DNA of 64,000 nucleotides from Hansfordia pulvinata (taxonomy: Eukaryota > Ascomycota > Sordariomycetes > Xylariales). The notes under the pieces were generated by a model. The model was not told where the DNA came from. It saw nothing but the letters and a program-made list of their open reading frames with translations, and did no database searches. Shown piece by piece: positions 46,120 through 58,256 of the stretch (positions within the stretch are counted from its first letter, which is position 1; every line of letters starts with the position of its first letter). The stretch is from assembly GCA_006538405.1 (NCBI GenBank), contig BJKQ01000028.1, positions 1 to 64,000 on the forward strand, in the 5' to 3' direction. Both the position numbers and the translations under genes were made by a program.

Positions 46120-47553
46120 ATCGAGCAGCGGGGTGCAGACTGGAGAAGGGACGGGGTGCTGAATCGTCATGAGCCGTTACGGTTCATCAAACAGCCACAG
46201 GAAACCATAGAGAAGATATTCAAAGAAGCCAAAGAGCATACATGGCATGCATGGTACAGAAGACATGAATCATATGCCACTAGGGAAGATGGGTTGCGGC
46301 ATGGGCCCCATCTTCGAAGCGAAGCCTTTTCTGGGCTGTACAGGCTCCCGCAGATGCGTCAATGTTCTTTGGCTACGATACGCGGATGCCCCGGACCTGC
46401 CAGCTCCGACCCGTCGGGGTCGTATGGGCGTAGAAATTGAAGCTCCAAGTCGCTTCGGCCCTCTGCCAGTCTCCGCTTCTACATACTCGTACGTACATGT
46501 TCAACACCATTGCATACGCGGTGCCTCTCTAATTGCATTCTCGTGACTGCCTCATGCAAACAGGGTTAATGCAACTCTGAAACGTCGAACTCTAGATGCC
46601 TCTAACTTGATTAGCGAAATCCCGGCTCCGAGAAGTGGGGATCGTGGGCTGGGCACCTTACGCACCAGTGGGTGGAAGCGAAGCTTCTTCTGCGCTTCCA
46701 TTGCCTTGGCTACTACACACATATCAGAAGTTTCGCTTTTGATAAGAGTCTGGAACGCAAGGGATGCATTAAACTCTTGATGATAGGTACCACAAGTTAC
46801 CAGACACTACGACGCACGTTGGTAGGTACCCGGATAAGAAATCAGGGATCAAAGATGATAAAATCGAACATAGGATCATGCAGATAAGGATGGATAAAGA
46901 AAGAAAGAAAGAAAGAAATAAAGTGACATGAACAACACAATGTTGGCACGGCCGAGGCTCGTCTGTAAGTTCCGCCGGCGCGCGGACACACGCACTCCCT
47001 CCAACGCAGAACAACCCCCAGGACTCGGGAGGCGACTGCGATGAGGGACTTGGCGGCGGCGAGCCGCACGGCAGAGAGGAGGAACAGAGGAGAGAAGAGC
47101 CGAGTGGGACCGGGGCGAAAAATCCTGATCGATGGGCGTCCATTCGGTAGACGCATCACGCTCGGTGGGGATGACGGGGACGGCAGGGGCCGTTGAGGGC
47201 TCGCGGAGGTATTCGGTCCTACTGGGACTCTTTCTCGGTAGAGGGAGAGGGAGGATGGGAAAAGAGAGAGAGAGAGAGAGAGAATTCGGAAATAGAGGCA
47301 AGCAAGTTGCGGATGGCAAAAGCCCGAGACAGGGATTGTTGTGGCCCGGCGTTGACCGCGAAGCTGTAGCCTTACGGGGTGGCGCAACCTTAACAGGGTG
47401 ACAAGGCGGCAGTCTTACCTTCGGGCGCGATCTGTCTTTTTTTTTTCTTTTAGTGTCTTCTTCTTTCCTCTCTTTCTCTGTCTCTCTCTCTCTCTCTCCC
47501 TATCTCTCCTCTCTCTTCTCTTCTCTCTCTGATCGCAATCTCAGTGTCAACAA

Positions 47554-47570
47554 GGGGGGGGGGGGGGGGG
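47554..47570. repeat. Mononucleotide G tract, 17 nt
   Basis: Seventeen uninterrupted G residues directly after a CT-rich zone. Confidence 0.85.
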
Positions 47571-48377
47571 TTGATAGATTAGACTCAGGGGTGAGGCGGA
47601 AGTTTTCTCTTCTTCTCAACCGCTCTGTCGGCCGCAGCGCAGGCAGTTCAAGAATAGGATCGGGCTTGCTTGCGTAATCTTCCCACGCCACCCTTGCCAT
47701 GGGGCTTTTGGGGACGGAGGGATGGACGGATGTCATATTATTGCAAGTATGATGTAAGTGAGTAATAAGCACGAGTTCACTGATGAGAAAGTATGGCTGG
47801 AGCCTGGATCCCGGTTCGGTGGAGGGAGAAACGCAAGTGGTCGGCGAACTCTCTCCTCAACAAAGAGCGCCCCCTCGGGATTTACTCCGTAGACTCTGAC
47901 AAACCCCCCGTCTCTCTCTCTCTCTATCTATCTCCTGGACTTGAGGTGAAAACCGGAAGGTCTGACTGACTGACGGAGACGGCGGATGAGGCTTTTCTCT
48001 TGGCCCACCGACCTGAAGCATGGCCGAGCGCCTTGTTTCACTTTGCTTCGCTTCGACTGCTTCGATTTCGAGTGAGTGGCGTTGATGCGTGGGTGCGTCG
48101 GCGAGTGGACGGGCGGACTGAGGGAGGGGCGACTTCTGAGTCAGGTTCCTCGGTCACGGCCGCGGCCACTCGGAAATTCGCACGGCGACAAACAGAACAG
48201 GCCACCACCACCACCACCACACGTCGACTGCCGTTCGTAAACCCCGTGGGCCACTTTCGCCATCCTGTGCCCACTGGTGAGCACTCGCAACGCCCGACAT
48301 CCCTGAGACCGCCGCCGGGCTCTCAGCCAATACTCACTCAGACTACGACTTTGGACCCACCGAGTCAGACGAGGGAG

Positions 48378-48378
48378 A

Positions 48379-48419
<41 letters not shown>
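48378..48419. repeat. GA dinucleotide microsatellite
   Basis: About 40 bases of nearly pure GA repeat with one GGGA interruption near its start. Confidence 0.85.
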
Positions 48420-48420
<1 letters not shown>

Positions 48421-48856
48421 CTCAAGCACAGCTCGCCTCAAAAGTCTCGCCTCTGGGGTAGGAAATACAACCGACACACCCCGAGATGGAGAAAGGGAGG
48501 CACAGGGAGGCACAGACAGACAGACAGACAGACACAGATAAATATATATACATTAGTTGCCGCCATGCTTACACCGTCGTTGCAGCGGCAAGCCCCGTCA
48601 TCATGGAAACACTACTGCTCGCGCCGTCGGTCTGAGCAGTCTGGTTCTGGGCAACCCCAGTCAGTCAATCAGTCAGTCAAGGACACGTCAAATGCAAACT
48701 GCATCATTCTCCTTTCCAAAAGTCCGGTTGATAGTGCCCCAGTGACCACTCCTCCCTCGAAAACTTTACAGACCCCATCCTCTCACCGTACAAGAGTCAT
48801 TCAGTATATTCGGCAGTACCCGCTTGGACCTTTGAATATCCAACAACGACACCGCA

Positions 48857-49241
48857 ATGATTGCCATCAGGGTAGCGATTCCTTCTCCTCCTCTTCTTCC
48901 AATCCTCTCTCCTCTCGTCTTCCCCGAGGGAGAACTCCCCCGGCGCCGTGCCGACTGAACCATATATGACTGACACGCATCACTGGCAGTTTTACCGCAA
49001 GACGGGCAAGTTCGAGAACGAGTACCGGTTCCCCGGACCGCTCTCGCAGCCCAAGTACGGCGCCGTCTCCAACCTGTCCAAGAAGTGTCTCTTCACGGCC
49101 AACGACTCGGAGCACCTCATGTTCATCGACGCCCAGGGCAACTACGTCACCGACTCCCAGGGCCGGTACATCGTCTACCAGAGTTCGCAGGAGATTGTAG
49201 GCATCCCGGATGCCGCCATGAGATGGATGGTCTACCGCTGA
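48857..49241 (+). CDS. Small conserved-looking protein, 88 residues
   Basis: I do not recognise the family. The open part (48990-49241) encodes a compact, well-composed polypeptide: FYRKTGKFENEYRFPGP, then a Lys/Cys segment, HLMFIDAQGNYVTDSQG and a terminal IPDAAMRWMVYR, with strong GC3 codon bias. The best start is a five-codon exon, 48857-48871 (MIAIR). It is joined by a 118-nt intron with a pyrimidine tract, an ACTGACAC branch site 14 bases from the acceptor, and GGCAG. The donor GTAGCG is weak. The alternative is an unspliced start at the ATG at 48966, giving 91 residues; that ATG lies within the predicted intron, just before the branch site. There is no signal peptide, cysteine pattern or membrane span, so it is probably intracellular. 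Function is unknown. Confidence 0.6.
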
Positions 49242-49719
49242 GTGCGAGCCTAGTGTCAGAAACCACTCACACTTCCAGAGTCAACCCAGGAAAACCCACC
49301 AAAACACTCGCCGCCACTGCGTCCGTTGCGTCAAGTGAGAGCCCACTGCGGCACCTTCCCCCCTCCCCGATCTCCACCCATGCACGACCCATGATACACA
49401 CCCCCATAATCTCCTCAACTGCCACCGGGGACCACCTTTTTTTTTTCTTTCCATCTTGTTCGGGCTCTCGGCCTCTTGCGTGGCTCTCGGCCCCTTCCGT
49501 CTTGCGAGACAGCCGGGCGGGGGCGACTTAGCTGGGTTGATCGCCGACCAAAACAAAAACAACAGAAGAGCCGATGTACGTACAAGGGGATGGGTGAGTG
49601 GCCGGCCGGTGAATGGGTTTGCACATGTACAAAAATGATGTATTTGAAATAGAAAACAAGGGCCATGTGGAGGACATCAGCCGGTCGACCATGTGAGGAA
49701 AAGGCTTGGACGGGGGATG

Positions 49720-49766
<47 letters not shown>

Positions 49767-50396
49767 GAGAGAAAGGGAGGAGGGGAGAGCAGGGCAAGCA
49801 GACCTGGCCAGCCCAGCCACTGATCCGCAAAAACCTCCCTCCTCATCACTTCGCCCCTGGGTCTTCAGCATCCCCCAAACCCCCCATGATCATACTCGCG
49901 CATCTCTCTTTAAACGTTTCCTCGTTAAAAGCGTCTCAACCTTGTTGTACATACAACGGGTAAATCTACCCTTGCCTGATCCTGTATCCTGCCCTTCTCT
50001 TTTGCCTTTGCGCTGCCCGAATGCGCCCCGTCTCGTCCGCCTCGCCGCTCCACCCCTCTTACGGGCGGAACTAGCGAGCCATGACCGAGCCCGGAAAGCT
50101 TCAAATGTCGCGTTTTCATACGTTCTTAGGTAGCCAGCCAGTCGAAGAGAAAAGCATCATTGCGTTCCCCCGAAAAGAAAATAGCCCACGCGCATGGGAA
50201 ATACAAGTTTCTAAACCCCCCCCGCCGTTGCTGAAAGCACGAAAGAAGAATCGCTGATCGTTCAAATCCCGAACTCGTCTCTGGTCTTCTAAAGGTCGTT
50301 TTGCGCTGGAGCGCGCACGATGTCCCCACCGGGCACCGCGCCGCGCGGCTCCTGTCCTGTCCAGTCCAGTCAATGTCGTTGCCTCATAAAAGACTA
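49242..50396. other. Convergent 3' flanks of the small gene and RGD2
   Basis: Untranslated sequence with a T-run near 49438-49446 and a long GA-rich microsatellite (about 49726-49783). No gene was seen. Confidence 0.6.
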
Positions 50397-53211
50397 CTAG
50401 CCGTCCATAGGCTTGTCAACAAGCTGAACGCCCCGGTCCTCCTCTTCCGAAGCCGCTGGGGAGCCCGACCCTGCCGACTCGGGCTCCGAGGACCTGGCCG
50501 TTGTCGGGGAGTCGGCCGCACCCGCAGTCACCCGTCTTCCGCCGACAAAGCGGGTGCCTGTGCCCCGGCCGCCGCTGTCGCGCTTGCCCTCGCTGTCGCG
50601 CTTGCCGCCGCTGTCCCGCTTGCCACCGCTGTCCCGCTTGCCCGTCGTGATCTCGGCGTCGGTTCCACTAGGCACGCCGTTAAGACCAAGACCGGTCGGC
50701 GGCAGGCCTGCACCTTCAGGAACCTCGAGGCTCTGCCGGTTGTTCAACGCTTCTCCGAGACTGCTGCGGTGGCGCTCGTTGACCGTCGGGCTGGTCTGGA
50801 TGGGGAATCGGTTGTGGCTCCTGTCGCGCCGATGCCCGGTGCGTGGACTGGGCGCCGGGCTGGTGGCACGACCTCGGTGGTTCGCCTTCTCCAGGATCGC
50901 CCGCTGACGCTCTTCCATGTTGGCTTTCCTGTTGCTCTCGTCCGAGCTGATGGCCCGCGGGCGGCGGTTGCTGCCCACAGAGCCAGAGTGGTTGAGACTG
51001 GACATGCGCTTGAGTTCGCTGAAGATGGCATCCTTGTGCGCGAACAAGTCTCTGATGAGACGGTATGCGTGCTTCTCCTCCATCGTCAGAGACGTCTCGG
51101 TGCGGGGCCGCAGGATGCAAGGGGCCAGGAACGTGGCCAACTCGGCGACGAACTGCTCGTCGGCCGAGGTCAGATCAATCAGCCTGGTGAAGTGGTTCAT
51201 GCAGGCATCCAAAGTGGCAATGTTGGCCAGCCGCAGCTGCGACAGGGTCTGCTGCAGCACGGCCACACGTGACTCGTCCGAGCTGTCGGCAGGTGTGGTG
51301 CCGTAGATGGTCCGGATGATCTCGTAGACGTGGGAAGAGACGAGAGAATCTGCAGGAGGCGTCAGTACAAGGGGGCAAGATGTGTGCTGGGAGTAGGCCA
51401 GGGAGAGGGGCTGGAGAGGTGAGGGAGCAAATACGCACCAGGCAGCTCGATCAGGTAGAGGCGCAGCAGGTGGGCGACTGTGGGGACGTCGAACTGCGAT
51501 AGAATCTCCGAGATGGCTTCCGGCGTCGTGGCCCCGCCGCTGTTGACGGCTGCCCTGGCCTTGTGAACCTGAGGCAGAGGTACATCGGCCAGCCACACGC
51601 CGCGGCGCGTCTCATCACCCTCAAGATCAGGGTAGTGGTGGTCGAGGTAGGTCAGAATGGTGGTCACAATGATGGGTACCCGCTTCCTGTCGGCACGGGC
51701 GCGAGCCTCGAGGTCGACGCCGAAGATCTGGTCATCGACCTTGTTGTAGTAGTTCTCGTAGGTGACCACCTTGGGGGTGAAGCGCCCGGTCCGGTAGTTC
51801 TCCAGCAGGTACCGCAGGTCACCGCCAGGCTGCACAGTCTCCTGGTACAGGATCATGCGGTCCACGGTGGACTGCAAGCTAGGGATGACGTTGCCAATAG
51901 TGCCCGAGAAGTCGAGAATGACCGTCTTGATAGCCTTGAGCCTGTCCAGCTCGCAGCGCTCGAGGAACTTGAGGTGGACAGTGATGGCCTCCTCCAGTTC
52001 GCAGCGCATCTCGTCCAGCTTGCTGACGCCGGTCTTGTATTTCTGGTCTGTCTCCTTGGCTTCGCGGCGCAGGCGCTCGGGGGGCGTCTCATTGGGGTAC
52101 TGGTTGTTGATGCCCCAGCCGGCCAGGTACTCGCTCATAGCGCCGACAACAGGCGAGTCGGTCTGACCGTCGGCCGAGGTGGGCAAGGAGAAGGTCCGGG
52201 AGGGAGGCAGCTTCTTCTCGGGAACGCCGCCGAGCGTGAAGGCCTTGGGGCGCCATTGGTAGAAGAGCTTGGAGCTGTTGGCGAAGTTGTTGCCGACGTT
52301 TCCGACGAGGCGCAAGAAGCCACAGGTGACGAGGTCCTGGCCAGTTCGCTCGGCGTGGCTGACGCTGGTAGTGTTCATGTGCAGCTGGAAATACTCGACG
52401 ATATCGGAGCCGGATGAGGTGTTGAGGTAGGTGCCGAGGATGGGAACCTTGGTCTCTCCCATCTTGATGTTGTTGAGCATGTGGCCCAGGATCTTCTTGA
52501 CCTGCTCAGTCGAGTAGACCTCGTCGCCAATCTCATAGTCCTCGTCGTCGTCCTCCTCCTCCTCTTTGTTGGCGGAAACCTTGATTTCGGGGATCGCCTG
52601 CTGGGCGGGTTGCTTGGGGCTGGCACTGGATTCGGGGTCTTGGAAGGCCAGCTTGTTTTCCTCCTCGAGATCTTCGACCAGGCGGCACTTGTTGAAGTAG
52701 TTGCTGCGGAGCTTTTTCACGGCCTCGGCTTGGCGGTCGTGGGCTTTGATGCGGGCTTGCAAGTCGTCCTGGGACTCTTGAATGCGCGCTTCGTGGGCGT
52801 CGCACCAGCGCGAAAAGGGGTTGACGACGAGGTCGCGGATGCTCTGGGCAATCTTGCGGTGGTTCTTGGCGGCGTCGTCCATCTCAGAGCGCACGCCATC
52901 GTAGGCCTGAAGCGAAAAGTTCAAGGTCAATCGTTGAGGCTTCGGGAAGCGGGTCGATGGGCAGAGAGAGGGAAGCAACCTACCTTGCGAACACTTGCCC
53001 CATCGTCGCGGATGAAGCCGCCGGCGATCTTGTCGGCAGCGGGTGTGATGTCACCGAGGCGCTGGCCGTAGACATCTTCGGCCTCGGCGCGCAGACGAGC
53101 GATGGTCAGGACCTGCCGGTTTTCCTGGACGCCCTGCTGGAGCTTGCTGAAGAGAACGCCGAGACCGGCGGCGTAGTCGATAGACCAGAAGGAATCTGCG
53201 AAGCCGGGCAT
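50397..53211 (-). CDS. RGD2: Rgd2-type Rho GTPase-activating protein (F-BAR, DEP, RhoGAP)
   Basis: Three exons (53211-52984, 52906-51439, 51349-50397) with phase-consistent introns of 77 and 89 nt encode 882 residues without a frame error. Residues 1-190 begin an F-BAR domain (MPGFADSFWSIDYAAGLGVL, then coiled helices). A DEP domain follows (about 235-325, ILGTYLNTSSGSDIVEYF). The F-BAR helix region resumes to about 470. A RhoGAP domain covers about 495-690 (VPIIVTTILTYLDHHY; DVPTVAHLLRLYLIELPDSL). This order is diagnostic of the yeast Rgd2 family, which acts on Cdc42/Rho5 at membranes in polarity and septation. At the usual arginine-finger position the sequence reads RRGVWLADVPL, with no FR pair. 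The C-terminal 190 residues are Ser/Arg-rich and contain four KRDSGG-type repeats (about 50575-50640). Confidence 0.9.
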
Positions 53212-56200
53212 GTTGGCGGCAAGGCGGGCGGGGCCGCTGAGTGACGAAGCTGGATCGGGGTCAAGGACTGGGGCCGGGGTGGCAAGTGGTCGTCGAGGTT
53301 GAAGGGCCCCAACGGCGTCAGAGCATTCCCCAGGCTGGTGTCGCGCAAGTGCTGCGGCTTAAAGGCGGGCAGACACGGGAAGACAAAGAGCAAGCCGGCG
53401 ACAGCAGGTTGCGCGCGGGCAGGCTGGCGGAGGAATGTGGATGGCCGCGAAGAGGCAAGAGGCCGAATCGGTCCCCACGGCGAGAGGGAGGAGGCAGGCG
53501 GGTGGCGAGGCGTGATGCAATGCAATGCGCAACGTGGGATGGAAAGACGGCGTGGGCGTGTAAACAAAGGGCAAGCAGCGGGCGCGAATCGCAGGATGGT
53601 GACGACGGACGGGCAAGGAAGCAGAGAGGTGAGAAACCGGGCCTGGGCGAAATGAGCCAGGAGCTGAGGTTCAAGGTTGGCTGGTGATGGCTTTGGCCCA
53701 GCTCACGGAGCGCCGCTGGGCTGGTCCCAGTCCGCTGGCTGCACTTGGCTCCAACCTGGAGGCCGTCCAGTGGGTGCAGGTGGGCAGTCAGGCAGTGCGC
53801 GAACGGGCAGGCTCCAGGGCGATCCACAGTGCAGTCCGCGTTGACAGTTCGCTCAGGTACCTTGGGTACTTCGGTTTCACACGTTGCACGCCCGCTGTGT
53901 CTGTCCAATTGGCTCTAATTGTATGTACCTTGAACACGACTGGAGTAAATGCACGACGGAACGACAGGTACTGCCTCGCCGCATGTACTCAAGTAGGTAC
54001 CTAGGGGACTCAAGGCAGGCTCTTGCTGCCCTGGACGCCGCTTGAACGGACGGAGCAGAGAAGACAGACTGGCATTTTTGATTTTTGATTTTAACATCCA
54101 CTGCATGCACCACGCCCTGCTGGATGGATTCATCTGATGTACGGACACATCGGGTATCTGATGCATGTCCACGCAGTGCAGCAGTGATGCCACCTGATGG
54201 ACGTTGCTCTCAAACTTCTTGAGCGCCATGGTTCACACACGCACGAGAGTACCTACCTAATCTACAGGATACTCGTACGAGTTCAGTCAAGTAGGTAGGC
54301 AGATACCTTAGGTACCTGGGTGTCTTGCGCACGATAGACGAGAACCTTACGGGGTACCCTGAGTAGAAATCTCTAAAGGTACGAGCACTTTGTACGTCTT
54401 CACGATGGATGGAGGCCTGCGACGGATTGGGCTTGATCCACGCAAGGAACACTATGCCATGGGCGCGTCGGTCGTTTGTTGTTGCCAATAATAAAGCACA
54501 GCAGCACACACCGTGCCGGGCCACCCAACGCAGCCAACATGGCGACACATTCTCTAAACTACGTGTACCGATTACTGCACTGCATATATTCGGGCAATCA
54601 CACATGGGAAGAGCAACGCGCCGCCGGCCCGCAGCCATCCATCTGATGCTGCGTGCGGGTACCTACTACGAAGGGAAAGCCCTACAGTACTCCGTACATA
54701 GATGGGTGGAGGTACTCGTGCGGGCTCACCCTTCAACGAATTGAAACCCTTCTACCATGGATGTCTTTGGCACATGACCCACAGCGAGTGCTAATAGATA
54801 CGAGTACCTACCTACCTTTGCCTGCCGGCGAGCCGGGCACCTGCGAACTGCAGAGGGAGAAGTACCGTCACGCGGGCGTGTCGCCGCGGGCCGGCTCCCT
54901 CATCACTAAGTGGAATATATTAGGTACCGCTCGTATATGCTCGTATGTACGATGCGCACGCCGGTCGCAAGGGGCCGAACGAAATGAGGAGGCCAAACAC
55001 GAGGTGCAATACCACTTTTAAACCCAGCCGGGTGTGGGCGGTGCTCCGGGTCATCCATCCATGGATGAACCCATGAAATTCAATGCCTGCAGGTAGGTAC
55101 GCGTAGGTAGGTACGGACCACGAAGATTCCGGCTGGTACGCACGCGTGGGGTTGGATATCGGCATCGTTCTCCGTAGGTACGGGTACAAAACTGAGACCA
55201 TGGTGAAGAGCGGGAGTGCTCGATGGGCCGGAGATATATACTTGAGGGGTCACTTGTTAGATCAAGTATGCCAGGCCCGCGTAAAAATACCCATTTACGT
55301 ACGGAGTACGGAGTATTCGCAGCACATTTATGAATCGCATCAAGCCCAGAACAAGATCAATCCCCGAAGGCGAGCCGAGAGAGATCCCTGTACGAGTACT
55401 CTACATGACTACCTACCGAGAAGCGATGAAGCGAAGTGACGAAACGAGGCGAGGCGTGCCGCCAAGTTGATTTCGGTTTTCCAGTTTCCAGCCACCTGCT
55501 GCAAGTATGTACACGTACCTACGGAGTGCATGAGGCCCGACCCTCCACGAGTAATCGTAACTAAAGCTGCAAGAGGTTTGGTCCCAAGACGGGCAGTCCG
55601 AACTTGTCGACTCAGCCTCATCAAGCATCAAGCCAGCTGGCTCGCTTGGTGGTAGTGGGCGCGCTTGTTCAGGGGCATCGCCGGCGCCGCCGGCCAGGCT
55701 TTTTTACCAGATCCGACCGGGCCGCGGCCTCCAGCCACACGACTTTGGCTCCTCAAAATCGAGGGGGAAAAATCGCGACGGGGCAAGCAGCCGAGAGGAA
55801 CGGCTCTAAAGACCGGTTCCCCATTTCCTTCTGCTATTTGGGGGGGGGGGGGGGGGGGGGGTCCGCCCACCCTTGACTTGACGCCCTTCGTCCGATGTCA
55901 CGGCCCAGTGAGACGAGGCGTCAGCTCCAGTTTCCACCCTGCTGTTCATGTCCGTCCCGTACTCGGGAGTTGCATTTCTGGCACCTCTCCCGCGAATGCT
56001 GGCTTGGCCATGCGGTAATAGGTGCCTGGCCGCAGTGCGTTTAGTAGCGATGATGGTGACCAGTTGAAGCTGGATGATCGGCTAATTACTACTATTGGGC
56101 CGCTGGCTTCAGGGCTCTTCATGTCTGGCGACGCGCTGTTGTACAGATCTCGGGACGTACCCGTCGGTGGTATGTGGATGTGCACAAGTACGTACTCATA

Positions 56201-58256
56201 CCTTTGACTCTGTACCATCTTCTGTACCCTCGGGCACGTGAACACGAGACACCTGATCTCGGGTATCTGATCAAAGGTCGTAGACTTACCCGCACGAGTA
56301 CCGCCTCCCCTCTCTTGCCCCGGCCCGTTCCACTGGCTGCTGTTTTCCAACGTGCATCGCCCGCAGTACGACAGATGACCGAGCTCCCTGCATGAACACG
56401 GCATGGGTGCAATGATTCTGAGTAGGCAGGTAGGTACTCCGTAGGATAGGTATGCATAGTAGGTACAGAGCAGCCAACAAGTCGAGGGATCGAGCACCCT
56501 CGTCCGCCCGGCGTGCCAGTAGGGTCTGCCGTCTCTGCTGTGATAGGGGCGGGTTCCCTGCCACCATCTGCAGCCTGGCAGCCCGTGTCAGCCAACCAAG
56601 TCACGAAGATGGGTATCGAGCATGCGGGCAGTACTTCATCTGCGAGTACTGTATGCGCGGCCTCGGGCGGCATGTGCATACAGAGATATATGGGATATGT
56701 CCGTGTAGCAGGGAGTAATAACCACGAGAGCACTCGTACCTAGTAATACTCACAGGTGCTAATAACAATGCGACGCACAGCGCCGACCCCATATCGTACA
56801 AACGAACAGGCATCCCATCGGGTCCAAGAGGATGGGCGGAGTCTTTGCTCTCAGTAATCAACGTGGCCTTTGTCACGTGCATATGCGGTCTGGCGCCCAT
56901 CTGCCTGCTAACCTGGCGGCTAATAGAAATGGAAGTTGGTGTCAAGATGCCTGCCTCTAATGACTTAGGCCACGAGGTCGTGTGCATGCAGCGCCATAGC
57001 TGGCGATCCCATCAGGGGCGGTTACGGCCGCACGGAAGGCCTTCATAGGCGCGCGCCTACTCGTACGAAGCGAGTACTCGCACCCCGCCCAACTCTGCAT
57101 GCGAACACTCGTGATCGCCCGCCGCCGAGACTGCTTCGGCTTGTCCGTCGTGCCGCCGCCCTTGAAGAGATCGGCGAGCCAGGCCGAGTTTTGTGCGCGC
57201 GCCCGCTCTCTCCAGTCGTAACGAGCAAGTTTGCTGCTTTGGTCTGTCGAGCAGATTGATGACCAGTTGCCACCGCACAGGCCCGCGTCCAGGCAAACCC
57301 CGCTCATCTCAGGGGGAGGCGAATTCTGGACATGGACACTGGCCCCTTTGCGAGGACGGCCTACGAGATGTGCATGTGGTTAGTAGGGAGTGCTCGCACG
57401 TGTGTGGTCTTGCCGGTCAGGGGCATCAGGGGCTGATCCCTACGGGCCGCGCAAGGCTCCTGTGGTCGTCCTGTTTCTACCTGCTCTTTTGGGAGGAGGG
57501 ATGGATTTGACGAGAGGAGCTGCGAATGTGTCACCGTCACCGTCCGGCTGAGCACCCAAGCCGTGAAATGTAGGTAAGATTGATAGATTTGGGCTGTCAC
57601 TATGTAGGTAGGAAGACAACATTTGAATTTCATTGATCATGATGAATTCCGTTGGATATTGGCTGAGAAAGTCGTCCACGTCTGTAGGTACTCGTCCAGT
57701 ACGAGTACGCGTAAACCGACTGCAGGAACAGACCGGGCGCAAGGTATCCGTACATCCAATGTAGCGCGGCGGCGGGTACTCGTACCCACTTGAAGGGACT
57801 CACAAGGCACCCACGATAGGTACCTAAGGTAGGTACCCTTACCTAGGCACCTCCAGGGCTAACCACCCGACAGTGCCTGAAGTCCTAGAGTCCCCATCTT
57901 GCGCCATCGCGGGGGAACCGAGCCCACATATTCCGACGTCGTACCCGCCTGGTAAGCAAGGGAGCCACATCGAGCAGCGGCTGCGCGGATCATCAGTGAA
58001 GTGACGACACGCGCGCGCAGGGTGTATCCGTACCTAATCAGGGGCTTCTCCCGAGCTGCGACGGGCCTGCATTGTTCAAGACACTGAAGAGGGGTTCTTC
58101 GGCTCACTCGCGAGCAGGGTCAGACGAGAGACATACATTGATCGGGCATACGGGAACATCTATCTGCATCGCAGTGTTCGATTCTCTTCAACCTGCCACC
58201 AACTTCTTGCCCGCAAGGTGCTCACAGACAATCAGCCATCAACTTTCCCGACTGAG
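53212..58256. other. 5-kb stretch without a supportable gene
   Basis: Contains the RGD2 promoter and the leader of the dipeptidase gene. Between them are short, mutually overlapping open frames with no recognisable domain. It is the richest zone for TAGGTACC and GTACGAGTAC palindromes (for example 53855, 53992, 54250-54325, 57688-57712 and 57820-57850) and contains a 22-nt G tract. No RIP-type depletion is seen. Confidence 0.6.
55840..55861. repeat. Mononucleotide G tract, 22 nt
   Basis: Twenty-two uninterrupted G residues with no associated gene. Confidence 0.88.

Larger units (their letters stand above)
46120..48856. other. Gene-free stretch with G tract and GA/CT microsatellites
   Basis: No supportable coding region. 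Contains an AAAG run near 46898-46915, a GA run at about 47261-47282, a CT-rich zone at 47460-47530 followed by 17 G residues (47554-47570), a long GA repeat at about 48378-48419 and a CAGA repeat near 48515-48535. The last part is the promoter and leader of the small gene starting at 48857. Confidence 0.65.

Noticed and set aside
51563..52417. A 284-residue plus-strand protein within RGD2
   Set aside because: It is the antisense translation of the well-supported RGD2 coding exon.
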